Positions 1 to 6,660 of a DNA stretch of 26,668 nt are shown in pieces. This DNA is from a virus, in the IMG/VR virus record IMGVR_UViG_3300025767_001189, positions 1 through 26,668 of that record. One strand, written 5' to 3'. Positions within the stretch are counted from its first letter, which is position 1; each line of letters opens with the position of its first letter. The notes beneath the pieces were generated by a model, which searched no databases, was not told the origin of the DNA, and was given only the letters and a program-made list of their open reading frames with translations. A program made the position numbers and the translations under genes.

Positions 1-26
1 TAGTATTTTTTTAACCATAAGGTTAT

Positions 27-524
27 TTATGCTAGTTTGTATTTCTCGTCATGAGCTTTACCAGTGCCATAATCACCGTCGTACATACGAATTGTCTCTG
101 CATCAAAAGTAAGATACTGACCAATGCGTGTACCGGGTCGGATCTTCATCATACCGCCGTTAACGTGCATTACCCCAGCCATAACCCCCTGATAACCAGA
201 GTCATACAAACCAGATGTGAGGAATACACCATTACGGTTCAGAGTAGACCGAGTGATAACCCAACCAGCCTCGCCCTCAGCAACTTCAATCTCATTCTCC
301 ATAATCACTTCATAGCAACCTGGTTCGAGGTGAAAATATCCATCACTCTTAACGTCAATTGGAACGCTGCCGCGATGTACCTTCTGAGTTTCATCAATAA
401 TAAACTCGCGGGTCTTAATCTGAAAGATTTTGCCTAACCGAAGATCTACAGCGTTAGGCTGAATATCTTGAGGCTGGACGGCCGATAGGTTAGATTTACT
501 TGACTGACTTGCAATATGCTTCAT
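27..524 (-). CDS. dCTP deaminase / dUTPase family protein
   Basis: A 165-aa protein of the trimeric dCTP deaminase/dUTPase family, which keeps uracil out of DNA and supplies dUMP for thymidylate synthesis. The Dcd-type N-terminal motif QPNAVDLRLG (residues 22-31), RSTL (92-95) and RIGQ (133-136) are visible. The stretch GLYDSGYQG (105-113) matches the dUTPase motif 3 with its catalytic Asp (D108). The glutamate that E. coli Dcd uses for deamination, in the strand after this motif, is not present; the aligned positions are G/V. The activity may therefore be dUTPase rather than deaminase. It is last in the visible operon, overlaps the dNMP kinase by ATGA, and fits functionally with thyX in this window. 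The family is clear; the exact reaction is not. Confidence 0.85.
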   Translation of the reverse strand: MKHIASQSSKSNLSAVQPQDIQPNAVDLRLGKIFQIKTREFIIDETQKVHRGSVPIDVKSDGYFHLEPGCYEVIMENEIEVAEGEAGWVITRSTLNRNGVFLTSGLYDSGYQGVMAGVMHVNGGMMKIRPGTRIGQYLTFDAETIRMYDGDYGTGKAHDEKYKLA

Positions 525-1081
525 AGTGATTCCTTAATCTTTTGTATCATGGTGTGAACTTTATCGTGTAGATCGGGTAATGATCCATCATTACACAGGT
601 GGTAGTCAACAAGATGGTCATCAAAACCCCGCTCAGTAATGTGGCCATCGTACTCATGGTCAGGTCGACTGACCTTAACAATAATAGCGTTGTGTTTACG
701 CAACATTGTGTATTCGTTGTCAAACCGCATATCTGTAACTAAGAACAACTTCTTGTTCAGTCCCAATGCAGGTGTGTTAAACTCATTTTCAATATACTTG
801 TTGAATTGATTGGGATCATAGTTGCGCATCATCATACCAATCTCGCGAACAAGATGACGGCCTTCCATTTCTTGTCCCATGTATTGTACAGTCGTCCTTT
901 TAAACTGATCGTATGCAAGAATATCCCTCAGTCCAAATAAGAACTGAATTTGTTTCTTGATAGGATCAGCAAAGGCAATTTGCTGCACATCATACCAGTC
1001 GTGGGCATACTGCCGCCGAATTATATCAGCAACAGTATCCTTACCACAACCCTTCGCGCCTGTGAATGCAATTACGGTCAT
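521..1081 (-). CDS. 1: Deoxynucleoside monophosphate kinase (T4 gp1-like)
   Basis: A 186-aa P-loop kinase that phosphorylates deoxynucleoside monophosphates on the way to dNTPs. The P-loop GAKGCGKDT lies at residues 8-16, and the motif TDMRFDNE at 116-123 is characteristic of phage dNMP kinases of the T4 gp1 type. In T4 this enzyme also accepts the phage's modified dCMP, so a phage with altered guanine chemistry may have a similarly adapted kinase; that is inference. Start and stop overlap both neighbours by ATGA, placing it in one transcript with the TGT-like gene upstream and the dUTPase/Dcd-like gene downstream. No oddities are seen in length or motifs. Confidence 0.88.
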   Translation of the reverse strand: MTVIAFTGAKGCGKDTVADIIRRQYAHDWYDVQQIAFADPIKKQIQFLFGLRDILAYDQFKRTTVQYMGQEMEGRHLVREIGMMMRNYDPNQFNKYIENEFNTPALGLNKKLFLVTDMRFDNEYTMLRKHNAIIVKVSRPDHEYDGHITERGFDDHLVDYHLCNDGSLPDLHDKVHTMIQKIKESL

Positions 1082-1956
1082 TTTTTCCAGATCATTGAGT
1101 TGATGTATTCGATATTCCAGAACACATCTGAGTGACTATGGTCATCATTATACGCGAAGTCCACTTCTTTTTCAAACTTACCATACCGTAGTCCTGTGGG
1201 AGAGTGGTCGAAGCGAAGACCATTCATACCTGCCCACACAGCCGCACTTGAGTCCCAACTAAAGATATACGGAGCATACTGACTCAACAGTTCAATTTCC
1301 CTCGGACCATCTACCATGCCCAAGCAATGGAATCGCTTGATAGCTTTATTGTTTAGCAAATTGCGGCGTTCAAGCTCTTTGAATACCTTCCAACGAGACA
1401 GAAAGCGCTGCAACTTATATGCATCATCACGTGCCGCATCTTTGAACGTACCTTCGTGAACTCCACACGCAATAGGAGCGCCCAAGATTGATATACCAAT
1501 TAGATCAATGTCTTCGTTATTCAAAGCCCACTCGTATGCATTGATATAGTCTAGCATGTCACCGAACTCAGACTGAGGAACAAAGAATGTATCAAACCCA
1601 GCTGCCTTGAACTTAGGTGCAAGATCCTGTGCTGCCTGAATAGTCTTTAATGCAGACTCCTTAGGATAGTCAGACAACACGATACAATCAGCACCACATG
1701 CCTTACCCATCTCAATTAACTTACTAGACTCATACATTGGACGCCCGAGTTTAAACATCTCGAATGCACTGTTATCCATAATCTTATAGCGGCCATCTTT
1801 TAGACCAGCATAGTATGCACAGTACTCTGGATCTTCCTCGACAAGGTGAGCAAGAATTAGATGCGCGCCGTTATCCTTGGTATACAGATCCAAGTAAGCG
1901 GTAGGAGAGATGTGACAAAAGTTAATCTCTGCTGTTTTAGAACGAGGTACGGGCAT
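1078..1956 (-). CDS. dpdA: TGT-superfamily (DpdA-like) base transglycosylase
   Basis: A 292-aa protein that reads as a compact tRNA-guanine transglycosylase fold. MDNSAFEMF (60-68) matches the TGT motif DSGGFQ, giving D61. ADCIVLSDYP (89-98) matches the ADIVMxFDE segment, giving D96. ISILGAPIACG (155-165) sits where TGT has its VQGG loop. LGMVDGPREIE followed by SWDSSAAVWAGMNG (212-246) matches the TGT LGVG and FDCVxPTRxxRxG region, with D235 at the nucleophile position. The TGT zinc site is not seen. Phage DpdA proteins swap guanine in DNA for a 7-deazaguanine. The neighbours folE, queD, queE and queC would supply preQ0, which supports a DNA-modifying role. tRNA as substrate cannot be excluded. 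It overlaps both neighbours by 1-4 bases. Confidence 0.72.
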   Translation of the reverse strand: MPVPRSKTAEINFCHISPTAYLDLYTKDNGAHLILAHLVEEDPEYCAYYAGLKDGRYKIMDNSAFEMFKLGRPMYESSKLIEMGKACGADCIVLSDYPKESALKTIQAAQDLAPKFKAAGFDTFFVPQSEFGDMLDYINAYEWALNNEDIDLIGISILGAPIACGVHEGTFKDAARDDAYKLQRFLSRWKVFKELERRNLLNNKAIKRFHCLGMVDGPREIELLSQYAPYIFSWDSSAAVWAGMNGLRFDHSPTGLRYGKFEKEVDFAYNDDHSHSDVFWNIEYINSMIWKK

Positions 1957-2330
1957 TATTTACTCCAGGACATACGGCAACCGTTCTCGCCGTCTTCAGA
2001 CACTTCAATTGTAAAGTCACGTGCTGGCCACATTTCAATACACTTTGCATATAGGTCACGAGCCATCATCTCACAAGACTTGAAGTCAAGTTGCAATGTG
2101 CCATCGTTATACCAACGCTCCATTATACGCTTAGCCTGGATAAATTCAACATCTCGGTCATCGTGGAATACTTCCATCTCAACACGGAAGTGAAAGATAT
2201 GTCGATGTGGGTCAGCCAAGAAACTGACATCAAGCCAGTCTCCAGTCTTTAGCTTTGGATCAGTACCAGCTGCTGGGTAGCGATGGATGCCTTCTTTACG
2301 AAAGGTCACCCAAATAAAATCTTTACTCAT
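1956..2330 (-). CDS. QueD/PTPS-like T-fold protein, divergent
   Basis: A 124-aa protein with the outline of a 6-pyruvoyl/6-carboxy-tetrahydropterin synthase. HRYPAAG (16-22) and PHRHIFHF (41-48) give histidines H16, H42 and H44 at the spacing of the zinc ligands. HDDRDVEF (56-63), DFKSCEMMARDLY (82-94) and FTIEVSEDGENG (106-117) follow the QueD order of DxF, PTAEN helix and VxVxET strand. The catalytic Cys that QueD carries just before its HGH motif is absent, so it may do a different T-fold reaction or be structural. A second, more canonical QueD lies at 7721-8221. It is translationally coupled (TAATG) to the TGT-like gene downstream. Fold assignment is inferred from motif order. Confidence 0.6.
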   Translation of the reverse strand: MSKDFIWVTFRKEGIHRYPAAGTDPKLKTGDWLDVSFLADPHRHIFHFRVEMEVFHDDRDVEFIQAKRIMERWYNDGTLQLDFKSCEMMARDLYAKCIEMWPARDFTIEVSEDGENGCRMSWSK

Positions 2331-2339
2331 ATATTCTCC

Positions 2340-2987
2340 TTAATTAACAAGGGCTAGTGTACCAGCTTTACCGGTATGGGTAAACGCTTCTCTCCAGTTG
2401 GTCTTAGAGAAGGTAACACAAGCATATTGCGAACGCGCACGAGGCTTGCGCGCGTTGCTAACAGGCTTAACGACGAGCAGCCGATCCACCTTAGGTGATT
2501 CGGCATACTTGTCAAACAGTTCAGGGGTTGTAAAGTTCGAACCAAGTTTCTTCAACTCGGTGGTTGTATTATCAACAACAACGTCGTATCCAGATTGGTT
2601 ATCAATACCAAACACGGAACCACGGTCATAGAAACAAAAGAAGAACTCGCCAGGACCAACTTGAACGTTGCCTGGCTTATAGTTCATCAAAGTGAATTCA
2701 GTAATGTGGTACAGTGGATGATTAACAATCCTGGGTTCGATCAAGTCAGCGACATTACTCAGCTTGCCAGTATCGTTAACATCAGTAATCTCATTAACCT
2801 CAACCATGTCGAGATACTCAATTACATCTTTTGTATTCAGATCATTCTCGTGTGCAGAGCCACAAAAGATTCCGGTTAGCTCGCGGACAAACCAAACGTA
2901 ATCTTTTGAGTTTTTAGGATTGGACAATCCTTCACGGGTTTGCAAAAACTCATCAACACGACCATAGATCTCAGAATAATCAACCAT
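2340..2987 (-). CDS. Unknown protein with a PD-(D/E)XK nuclease-like motif
   Basis: A 215-aa protein I do not recognise. Its middle shows a pattern typical of PD-(D/E)XK nucleases: GPGEFFFCF (111-119, E114), then GYDVVVDN (133-140, D135), then TELKK (143-147, E144 and K146). This is the E, then D-X8-E-X-K layout. No methyltransferase, membrane or DNA-binding helix motif is evident elsewhere, and the C-terminus (about 165-215) is basic. It sits between the FolE block and the QueD-like/TGT-like pair, 9 bases upstream of the QueD-like gene, in the same transcript. A nuclease acting with, or being blocked by, the modified base is possible but unproven; the motif may be chance. Confidence 0.55.
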   Translation of the reverse strand: MVDYSEIYGRVDEFLQTREGLSNPKNSKDYVWFVRELTGIFCGSAHENDLNTKDVIEYLDMVEVNEITDVNDTGKLSNVADLIEPRIVNHPLYHITEFTLMNYKPGNVQVGPGEFFFCFYDRGSVFGIDNQSGYDVVVDNTTTELKKLGSNFTTPELFDKYAESPKVDRLLVVKPVSNARKPRARSQYACVTFSKTNWREAFTHTGKAGTLALVN

Positions 2988-3020
2988 GACAAACCTTTCA
3001 AAGCGAAGAACAATTATCCG

Positions 3021-3308
3021 TTACTTCTTCTTTTTCGGCAACAGATGTTTGTAATCCGGATAATAACCAAACGGAGGGTCTGATACCTCTTTAGGAGTAT
3101 TTTCCGGAGTACTACTTTCTAGCCACATCGAGGAATACTTGAATAGTACTTGTCCTTCAATAATAACACATCGCATGAGGTGGTCCTGGCGGTCATAAAT
3201 GCCGTCTGGTACTTTCAGCTTATAATGATCCTTAATACTGCGGACTGATGTTAACTCATCACAACGTGCTACGCCATATAACTGCTTTGGATTAGTTACG
3301 ATTGACAT
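3021..3308 (-). CDS. Hypothetical protein
   Basis: A 95-aa protein not recognised. It has no signal peptide or membrane segment. The N-terminal half carries charged, soluble-looking sequence ending around a short beta-rich part (MRCVIIEGQVLFKY, 45-58), and it ends in a proline-rich tail with a run of lysines (PKKKK). The start overlaps the folE 3' end by 17 bases, with an AAGGA-type site inside folE, so translation is probably coupled to folE. Tight packing between folE and the downstream gene supports that it is real. Confidence 0.65.
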   Translation of the reverse strand: MSIVTNPKQLYGVARCDELTSVRSIKDHYKLKVPDGIYDRQDHLMRCVIIEGQVLFKYSSMWLESSTPENTPKEVSDPPFGYYPDYKHLLPKKKK

Positions 3309-3963
3309 TTGCCATTACTTCCTTACGCAATTCGCTATTGGCCGCACCGAACTGTCCTAGGCAACAGGCAGTAACAGTAGTACTATTAGTGTCCTTAATA
3401 CCTCGCTGAGAAACACATGTGTGTCCAGCATCGACAACAACCATTACGTCTTGAGAGTCAGTAATGAATGCAATTGCATGAGCAATTTGTTGCGTCAAAC
3501 GTTCCTGTACCTGAGGACGCTGCGCAAAGTATTGAGTAATACGGTTCAGCTTAGATAGTCCTAGTACTTTCTTTCCAGGAATGTATGCAATGTGAGCCTT
3601 TCCGATAATAGGACGAAGATGATGCTCACAATCAGAATACAACGTGATATTCTTTTCAAGCACAAACTCATCACCATGACAGAATTTATTCTCGACAGTC
3701 GTACACTTAGGAAAGGTATCGTAGCGAAGACCAGAAAAGATCTCATCGACATACATCTTAGCAACACGGATAGGGGTTTCTTCCAACGAATCGTCGGTCA
3801 AATCAAGACCCAATGTCTTCAACATTTCTTCAGTGAGCGAGGCGATCTTGTGGATCTTCTCTTCACGTTCAGCTTTAACCAATTCGGTAATCGGTGTGTT
3901 GATACCAAGAGTATCGAGATACTTATTTACGGCACGGCCCAATTCAGGGTTAGATTTACTCAT
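3292..3963 (-). CDS. folE: GTP cyclohydrolase I
   Basis: A 223-aa type I GTP cyclohydrolase, which converts GTP to 7,8-dihydroneopterin triphosphate, the first step of both folate and 7-deazaguanine synthesis. The zinc and active-site motif CEHHLRP (112-118, C112 and H115) and HTCVSQRGIK (181-190, C183) are intact, as is LGLSKLNRI (134-142). Length is close to the family norm. The ATG at 3963 has an AAGGA site seven bases upstream. With queD, queE and queC also in this window, its job is most likely preQ0 supply rather than folate. A hairpin-rich leader precedes it. Confidence 0.96.
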   Translation of the reverse strand: MSKSNPELGRAVNKYLDTLGINTPITELVKAEREEKIHKIASLTEEMLKTLGLDLTDDSLEETPIRVAKMYVDEIFSGLRYDTFPKCTTVENKFCHGDEFVLEKNITLYSDCEHHLRPIIGKAHIAYIPGKKVLGLSKLNRITQYFAQRPQVQERLTQQIAHAIAFITDSQDVMVVVDAGHTCVSQRGIKDTNSTTVTACCLGQFGAANSELRKEVMANVNRN

Positions 3964-3993
3964 TTTAATTTCCTTCTCAGATTATTGTTTAAC

Positions 3994-4059
3994 GACGGAG
4001 GAGAGGCGAGGTCCGTCAGGCCTGGGCCAGGAAAAAACGCATTGCACGTGCAACCCTGG
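3994..4059 (-). promoter_or_regulatory. Hairpin-rich leader upstream of folE
   Basis: Between the 59-aa gene and folE lie about 150 non-coding bases with three inverted repeats. They are a 12-base perfect palindrome TTGCACGTGCAA (4042-4053), flanked by CCAGG (4027-4031) and CCTGG (4055-4059); CCTGGGCCAGG (4021-4031); and a 6-bp stem GACGGA/TCCGTC (3994-3999 with 4012-4017). No T-tract follows on the minus strand, so this is not an ordinary terminator. A cis-regulatory RNA or protein-binding site for folE is possible. I could not match it to a known riboswitch class. Confidence 0.4.
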
Positions 4060-4114
4060 AATACCTTGTTGCTTTTTAAATTTTTCATCACACATCATAA
4101 TATAAAAGAGGTTG

Positions 4115-4294
4115 TTAGTCAACAAGTTCACTTACAATCTTGTCGAACATTTTACCGTTCTGTTTACCAAACTTTTTAATGAATGCTTGTTTGATCTCAT
4201 CGTGAGGTTTCTCTGTATCCATAACCTCACGCGTGATGTATTTCTTCATTGCTGCTTGGTTTGTAGCTTCGGTGACTTGCTTGAATGACTTCAT
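4115..4294 (-). CDS. Small protein, possible late/structural (59 aa)
   Basis: A 59-codon frame begins ATG at 4294 and ends TAA at 4117-4115. It encodes MKSFKQVTEATNQAAMKK at the start and ends KIVSELVD. A GGAG site lies eight to ten bases before the ATG, and a T4-type late promoter sits about 30 bases upstream. The protein is helical and lysine-rich. The MKSFKQ start followed by VTEA resembles the N-termini of small T4-like head or core proteins, and VTE|A is close to the prohead protease site (I/L)xE|(A/G). That role is inference; the gene itself is well supported by signals. Confidence 0.65.
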   Translation of the reverse strand: MKSFKQVTEATNQAAMKKYITREVMDTEKPHDEIKQAFIKKFGKQNGKMFDKIVSELVD

Positions 4295-4324
4295 GGTAAC
4301 TCCATTAGGATTAATTGATATACC

Positions 4325-4332
4325 TATTTATA
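4325..4332 (-). promoter_or_regulatory. T4-type late promoter
   Basis: On the minus strand this reads TATAAATA, the exact T4 late promoter -10 element read by RNA polymerase carrying gp55 (encoded in this window). It lies just after the dsbA stop codon and about 30 bases before the 59-aa gene, so it would produce a short leader for that gene and possibly read on into folE. Confidence 0.7.
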
Positions 4333-4334
4333 TC

Positions 4335-4595
4335 TCAAGCTGGTTTAATGATGTTGAGCATGTCGGTGTATAGCGCAGAGACATCTTCTGTTTCCTGCAA
4401 CACCTCTGTGAGGTTGTTCTTGTGATAGATACGAGCAATCTTACGTACGTACTTCTTATCCAAGTTTAACGCACCTGCAACATCAGCAATAGCCTCTTTC
4501 TGAAAGTCACGTTCGGCATCGACTCGCGTCATGGAGTTGGATAGCTCTTGAACAGCATCATAGAGCTTTTTACGATCAGCTGGGTTACTTAACAT
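4335..4595 (-). CDS. dsbA: dsDNA-binding protein, DsbA-like (late transcription)
   Basis: An 86-aa helical protein matching T4 DsbA, a small double-stranded DNA-binding protein that binds late promoter regions. The C-terminal half KYVRKIARIYHKNN (48-61) followed by ETEDVSALYTDM (71-82) lines up with the T4 protein's RLLALYHKQ and ETEEVVELYDT segments. The length matches T4 (89 aa). A strong AAAGGAGC site precedes the ATG at 4595, inside the 3' end of the upstream membrane-peptide gene (11-base overlap). A late promoter follows directly downstream. Confidence 0.8.
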   Translation of the reverse strand: MLSNPADRKKLYDAVQELSNSMTRVDAERDFQKEAIADVAGALNLDKKYVRKIARIYHKNNLTEVLQETEDVSALYTDMLNIIKPA

Positions 4596-4770
4596 CGGTT
4601 AGCTCCTTTACAATTTCTTCCGAACGCTTGTCGACGAATTCTTCAACAATACCTAGACCTTCTGCCAAAATTAACAGAATACCTGCCCACCAAAAGTTAC
4701 CGCCCATCAGGGTAGCGCCGGCGGCAAAACGAATACCGCTTTTAAACATTGACACGTTGAAATGATTCAT
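4585..4770 (-). CDS. Small membrane protein
   Basis: A 61-aa protein with one probable transmembrane segment at about residues 13-36 (hydrophobic, glycine- and alanine-rich, with a WW pair) followed by a charged C-terminal tail of about 20 residues. I do not recognise a family. The start overlaps the radical SAM gene by ATGA, and the end overlaps dsbA by 11 bases, which supports it being translated. Confidence 0.65.
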   Translation of the reverse strand: MNHFNVSMFKSGIRFAAGATLMGGNFWWAGILLILAEGLGIVEEFVDKRSEEIVKELTDVK

Positions 4771-5585
4771 AATTTACTTTCGTTAATTTTCTTCATGATT
4801 TGTAATACCTGCTCTTCAGGTTTGTTCACCATTCTTTCAGTACACACTTTACAATAGTCCTCATATTTAAACAACTCATAGTTCATCATTTTGTCAACAT
4901 TAGATTGGGTAATGTCAAACTGACGCGAACCATTGATTACCTTCTTACTACAATGTCTGATCTTTTGGATCTCAAAGTCAACAACTGGTACAGAGGGATA
5001 TGCAGCGCATATTCGTCTCTCTAGCTCAGGCGCTTGTTGTAATACAGCATACGTGGGTGATCGCGAATTGTATTCCTTGAGGATAGTGTTTGCGTGATAT
5101 ACATCAAGCTGGTGTGTCTTGATGTACTCTTGATAACCCGGAGTTTTAATTATCAGGTTATAGTTATTATAGTCGTTTTCTTCAAAAAAGTCAAACTGTC
5201 CTAGTTTCTCAATTCGATCGCCATAGAAGTCCAATACCAGATGCTCAACATACAATACCTCGGGATCTTCCAATATAGATGGGTACCTCTTTCTAACAAA
5301 TGAGTTAGAGAGAACTGTTGGAACAAAATTCTCATACTTCTTTATCTGATCAATTACTTCGGTGAGATTTTTAATCAACCCGGGTTCCCCACCCAAGAGA
5401 TTAATCCGCATCTTGTGGTCTTTAAACATCTCTAGAGTGTTATTCAAGAAATCCATATCGACATCAAGATTACGCATCTCAAGAGTCCAGGCCGTACAAT
5501 AGTGACACGACTTATTGCACGACTTGGACAAGTAGAAGTCAATAGGATGATACCCACTCTGGTTAACTTGATCAAGAGATTTCAT
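4767..5585 (-). CDS. Radical SAM protein
   Basis: A 272-aa radical SAM enzyme. CNKSCHYC (23-30) gives the CX3CX2C ligands of the [4Fe-4S] cluster, and LLGGEPG (63-69) is the SAM-binding GGEP motif. Further cysteines near the C-terminus (C193, C212, C245, C248, the last two as CKVC) suggest an auxiliary cluster or SPASM-like tail, though shorter than the classical one. Substrate unknown. It is coupled by ATGA to the DegT-type aminotransferase upstream and lies in the queD-queE transcript, so it may act on the same product or on a sugar nucleotide. It is not a second QueE: the QueE N-terminal signature is missing. Confidence 0.85.
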   Translation of the reverse strand: MKSLDQVNQSGYHPIDFYLSKSCNKSCHYCTAWTLEMRNLDVDMDFLNNTLEMFKDHKMRINLLGGEPGLIKNLTEVIDQIKKYENFVPTVLSNSFVRKRYPSILEDPEVLYVEHLVLDFYGDRIEKLGQFDFFEENDYNNYNLIIKTPGYQEYIKTHQLDVYHANTILKEYNSRSPTYAVLQQAPELERRICAAYPSVPVVDFEIQKIRHCSKKVINGSRQFDITQSNVDKMMNYELFKYEDYCKVCTERMVNKPEEQVLQIMKKINESKL

Positions 5586-6658
5586 AGCATTGATTTTATA
5601 GTAGTGGCAACTTGATTAACTTCTGAGTCAGTCATCCACGCATGAATAGGCAATGACAATACTGTATCTGCGGCTATCAAAGATGATACACACAAATCGG
5701 TTCTATGATCAATTGTGTCAAACATAGGGTGCAGTGACATGGGCCTGTCGTAGTGAACTGATGCATTCAAGGCGCGCCTGATAAAATCTCGTGTAAATTT
5801 AGTGCCAAGTCGAATGACATACTTATGATAGTTGTGATTGAGTCCGCTGCTCACATTCTGTACGATAGCTGGTACGGAGGCTAGTTTACTGTCATACATC
5901 ATTGCTATCTGCTGTCGTCTTAGTTGCCATTGATTAATCCGTTGTAATCTGTAACGAATTACCTCAGCGTTCAGTTGATACATTCTGGAGTTTCGACCTA
6001 ACATATCAAATGTTGAGTCAGACAATCCGTGGTTAGTCATACTCTTAACTCGAGCTGCTAGATCATCATCATCAGTAACCAAAGCGCCCCCACCACTAAT
6101 TCCAGCAATTACTTTATTGGAATTAAAACTTATAGCACTGCACTTACCAATGCTTCCAGCTCGTATAGAGTTTAAACTCGATCCCAACGACTGTGCAGCA
6201 TCTTCGATCAACAGTATACCAGACTCAGTACAAAATTGCTGGACGTCGGTTATGTCAACCATGTTACCAAATAAATGTGTGTACATCAACGCTTTGGTAT
6301 TAGGTGAAATCATCTTCTTAATGCTGGCCAGGGATATGTGATATGAGTCAAGATCAATATCACAAAACACAGGCCGGGCGCCCGAAAGAGAAATGCTTGT
6401 GGCCGAAGCTATGAATGAAAAATTAGTAACCAGTACTTCATCACCCGCTCCAATATTATTTGCAACTAAAGACAAGGTCAAAGCATCAGTAGCGCTGTTA
6501 CACACAACTGCATGCTTACGACCTACAATCGCTGCTAGTTCTGTCTGAAGGCCAGAAACACTATCCCCACCTTGCTTAGACATTACATCAGCAAAGATGC
6601 TGTTGTAGTCGTTAGCATTAAACAGATATTCGCGTTCCCAACCATCATAGGATACCAT
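5582..6658 (-). CDS. DegT/DnrJ/EryC1-type PLP aminotransferase
   Basis: A 358-aa member of the sugar aminotransferase family, which transfers an amino group to keto-sugar nucleotides using PLP. Visible family features are VCNSATDAL (52-60), EDAAQS (152-157, PLP-ring Asp D153) and SFNSNKVIAGISGGG (177-191), with K182 as the Schiff-base lysine. The chosen ATG is two bases after the queE stop and has GGAAAG upstream; a longer GTG start at 6685 would overlap queE. It precedes the radical SAM gene (ATGA overlap). A UDP-sugar dehydrogenase and an epimerase are also in the window. Substrate unknown; a role in glycan or nucleobase decoration is inference. Confidence 0.87.
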   Translation of the reverse strand: MVSYDGWEREYLFNANDYNSIFADVMSKQGGDSVSGLQTELAAIVGRKHAVVCNSATDALTLSLVANNIGAGDEVLVTNFSFIASATSISLSGARPVFCDIDLDSYHISLASIKKMISPNTKALMYTHLFGNMVDITDVQQFCTESGILLIEDAAQSLGSSLNSIRAGSIGKCSAISFNSNKVIAGISGGGALVTDDDDLAARVKSMTNHGLSDSTFDMLGRNSRMYQLNAEVIRYRLQRINQWQLRRQQIAMMYDSKLASVPAIVQNVSSGLNHNYHKYVIRLGTKFTRDFIRRALNASVHYDRPMSLHPMFDTIDHRTDLCVSSLIAADTVLSLPIHAWMTDSEVNQVATTIKSML

Positions 6659-6660
6659 GA

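Noticed and set aside
22-31. CATAAATA-type sequence after the dUTPase/Dcd-like gene as a late promoter
   Set aside because: It differs from TATAAATA at the first base, and the gene it would drive lies outside the window.
3592-4179. A 195-codon plus-strand open frame over folE
   Set aside because: It runs antisense through the conserved folE coding region and has no recognisable domain; folE explains the codon pattern.
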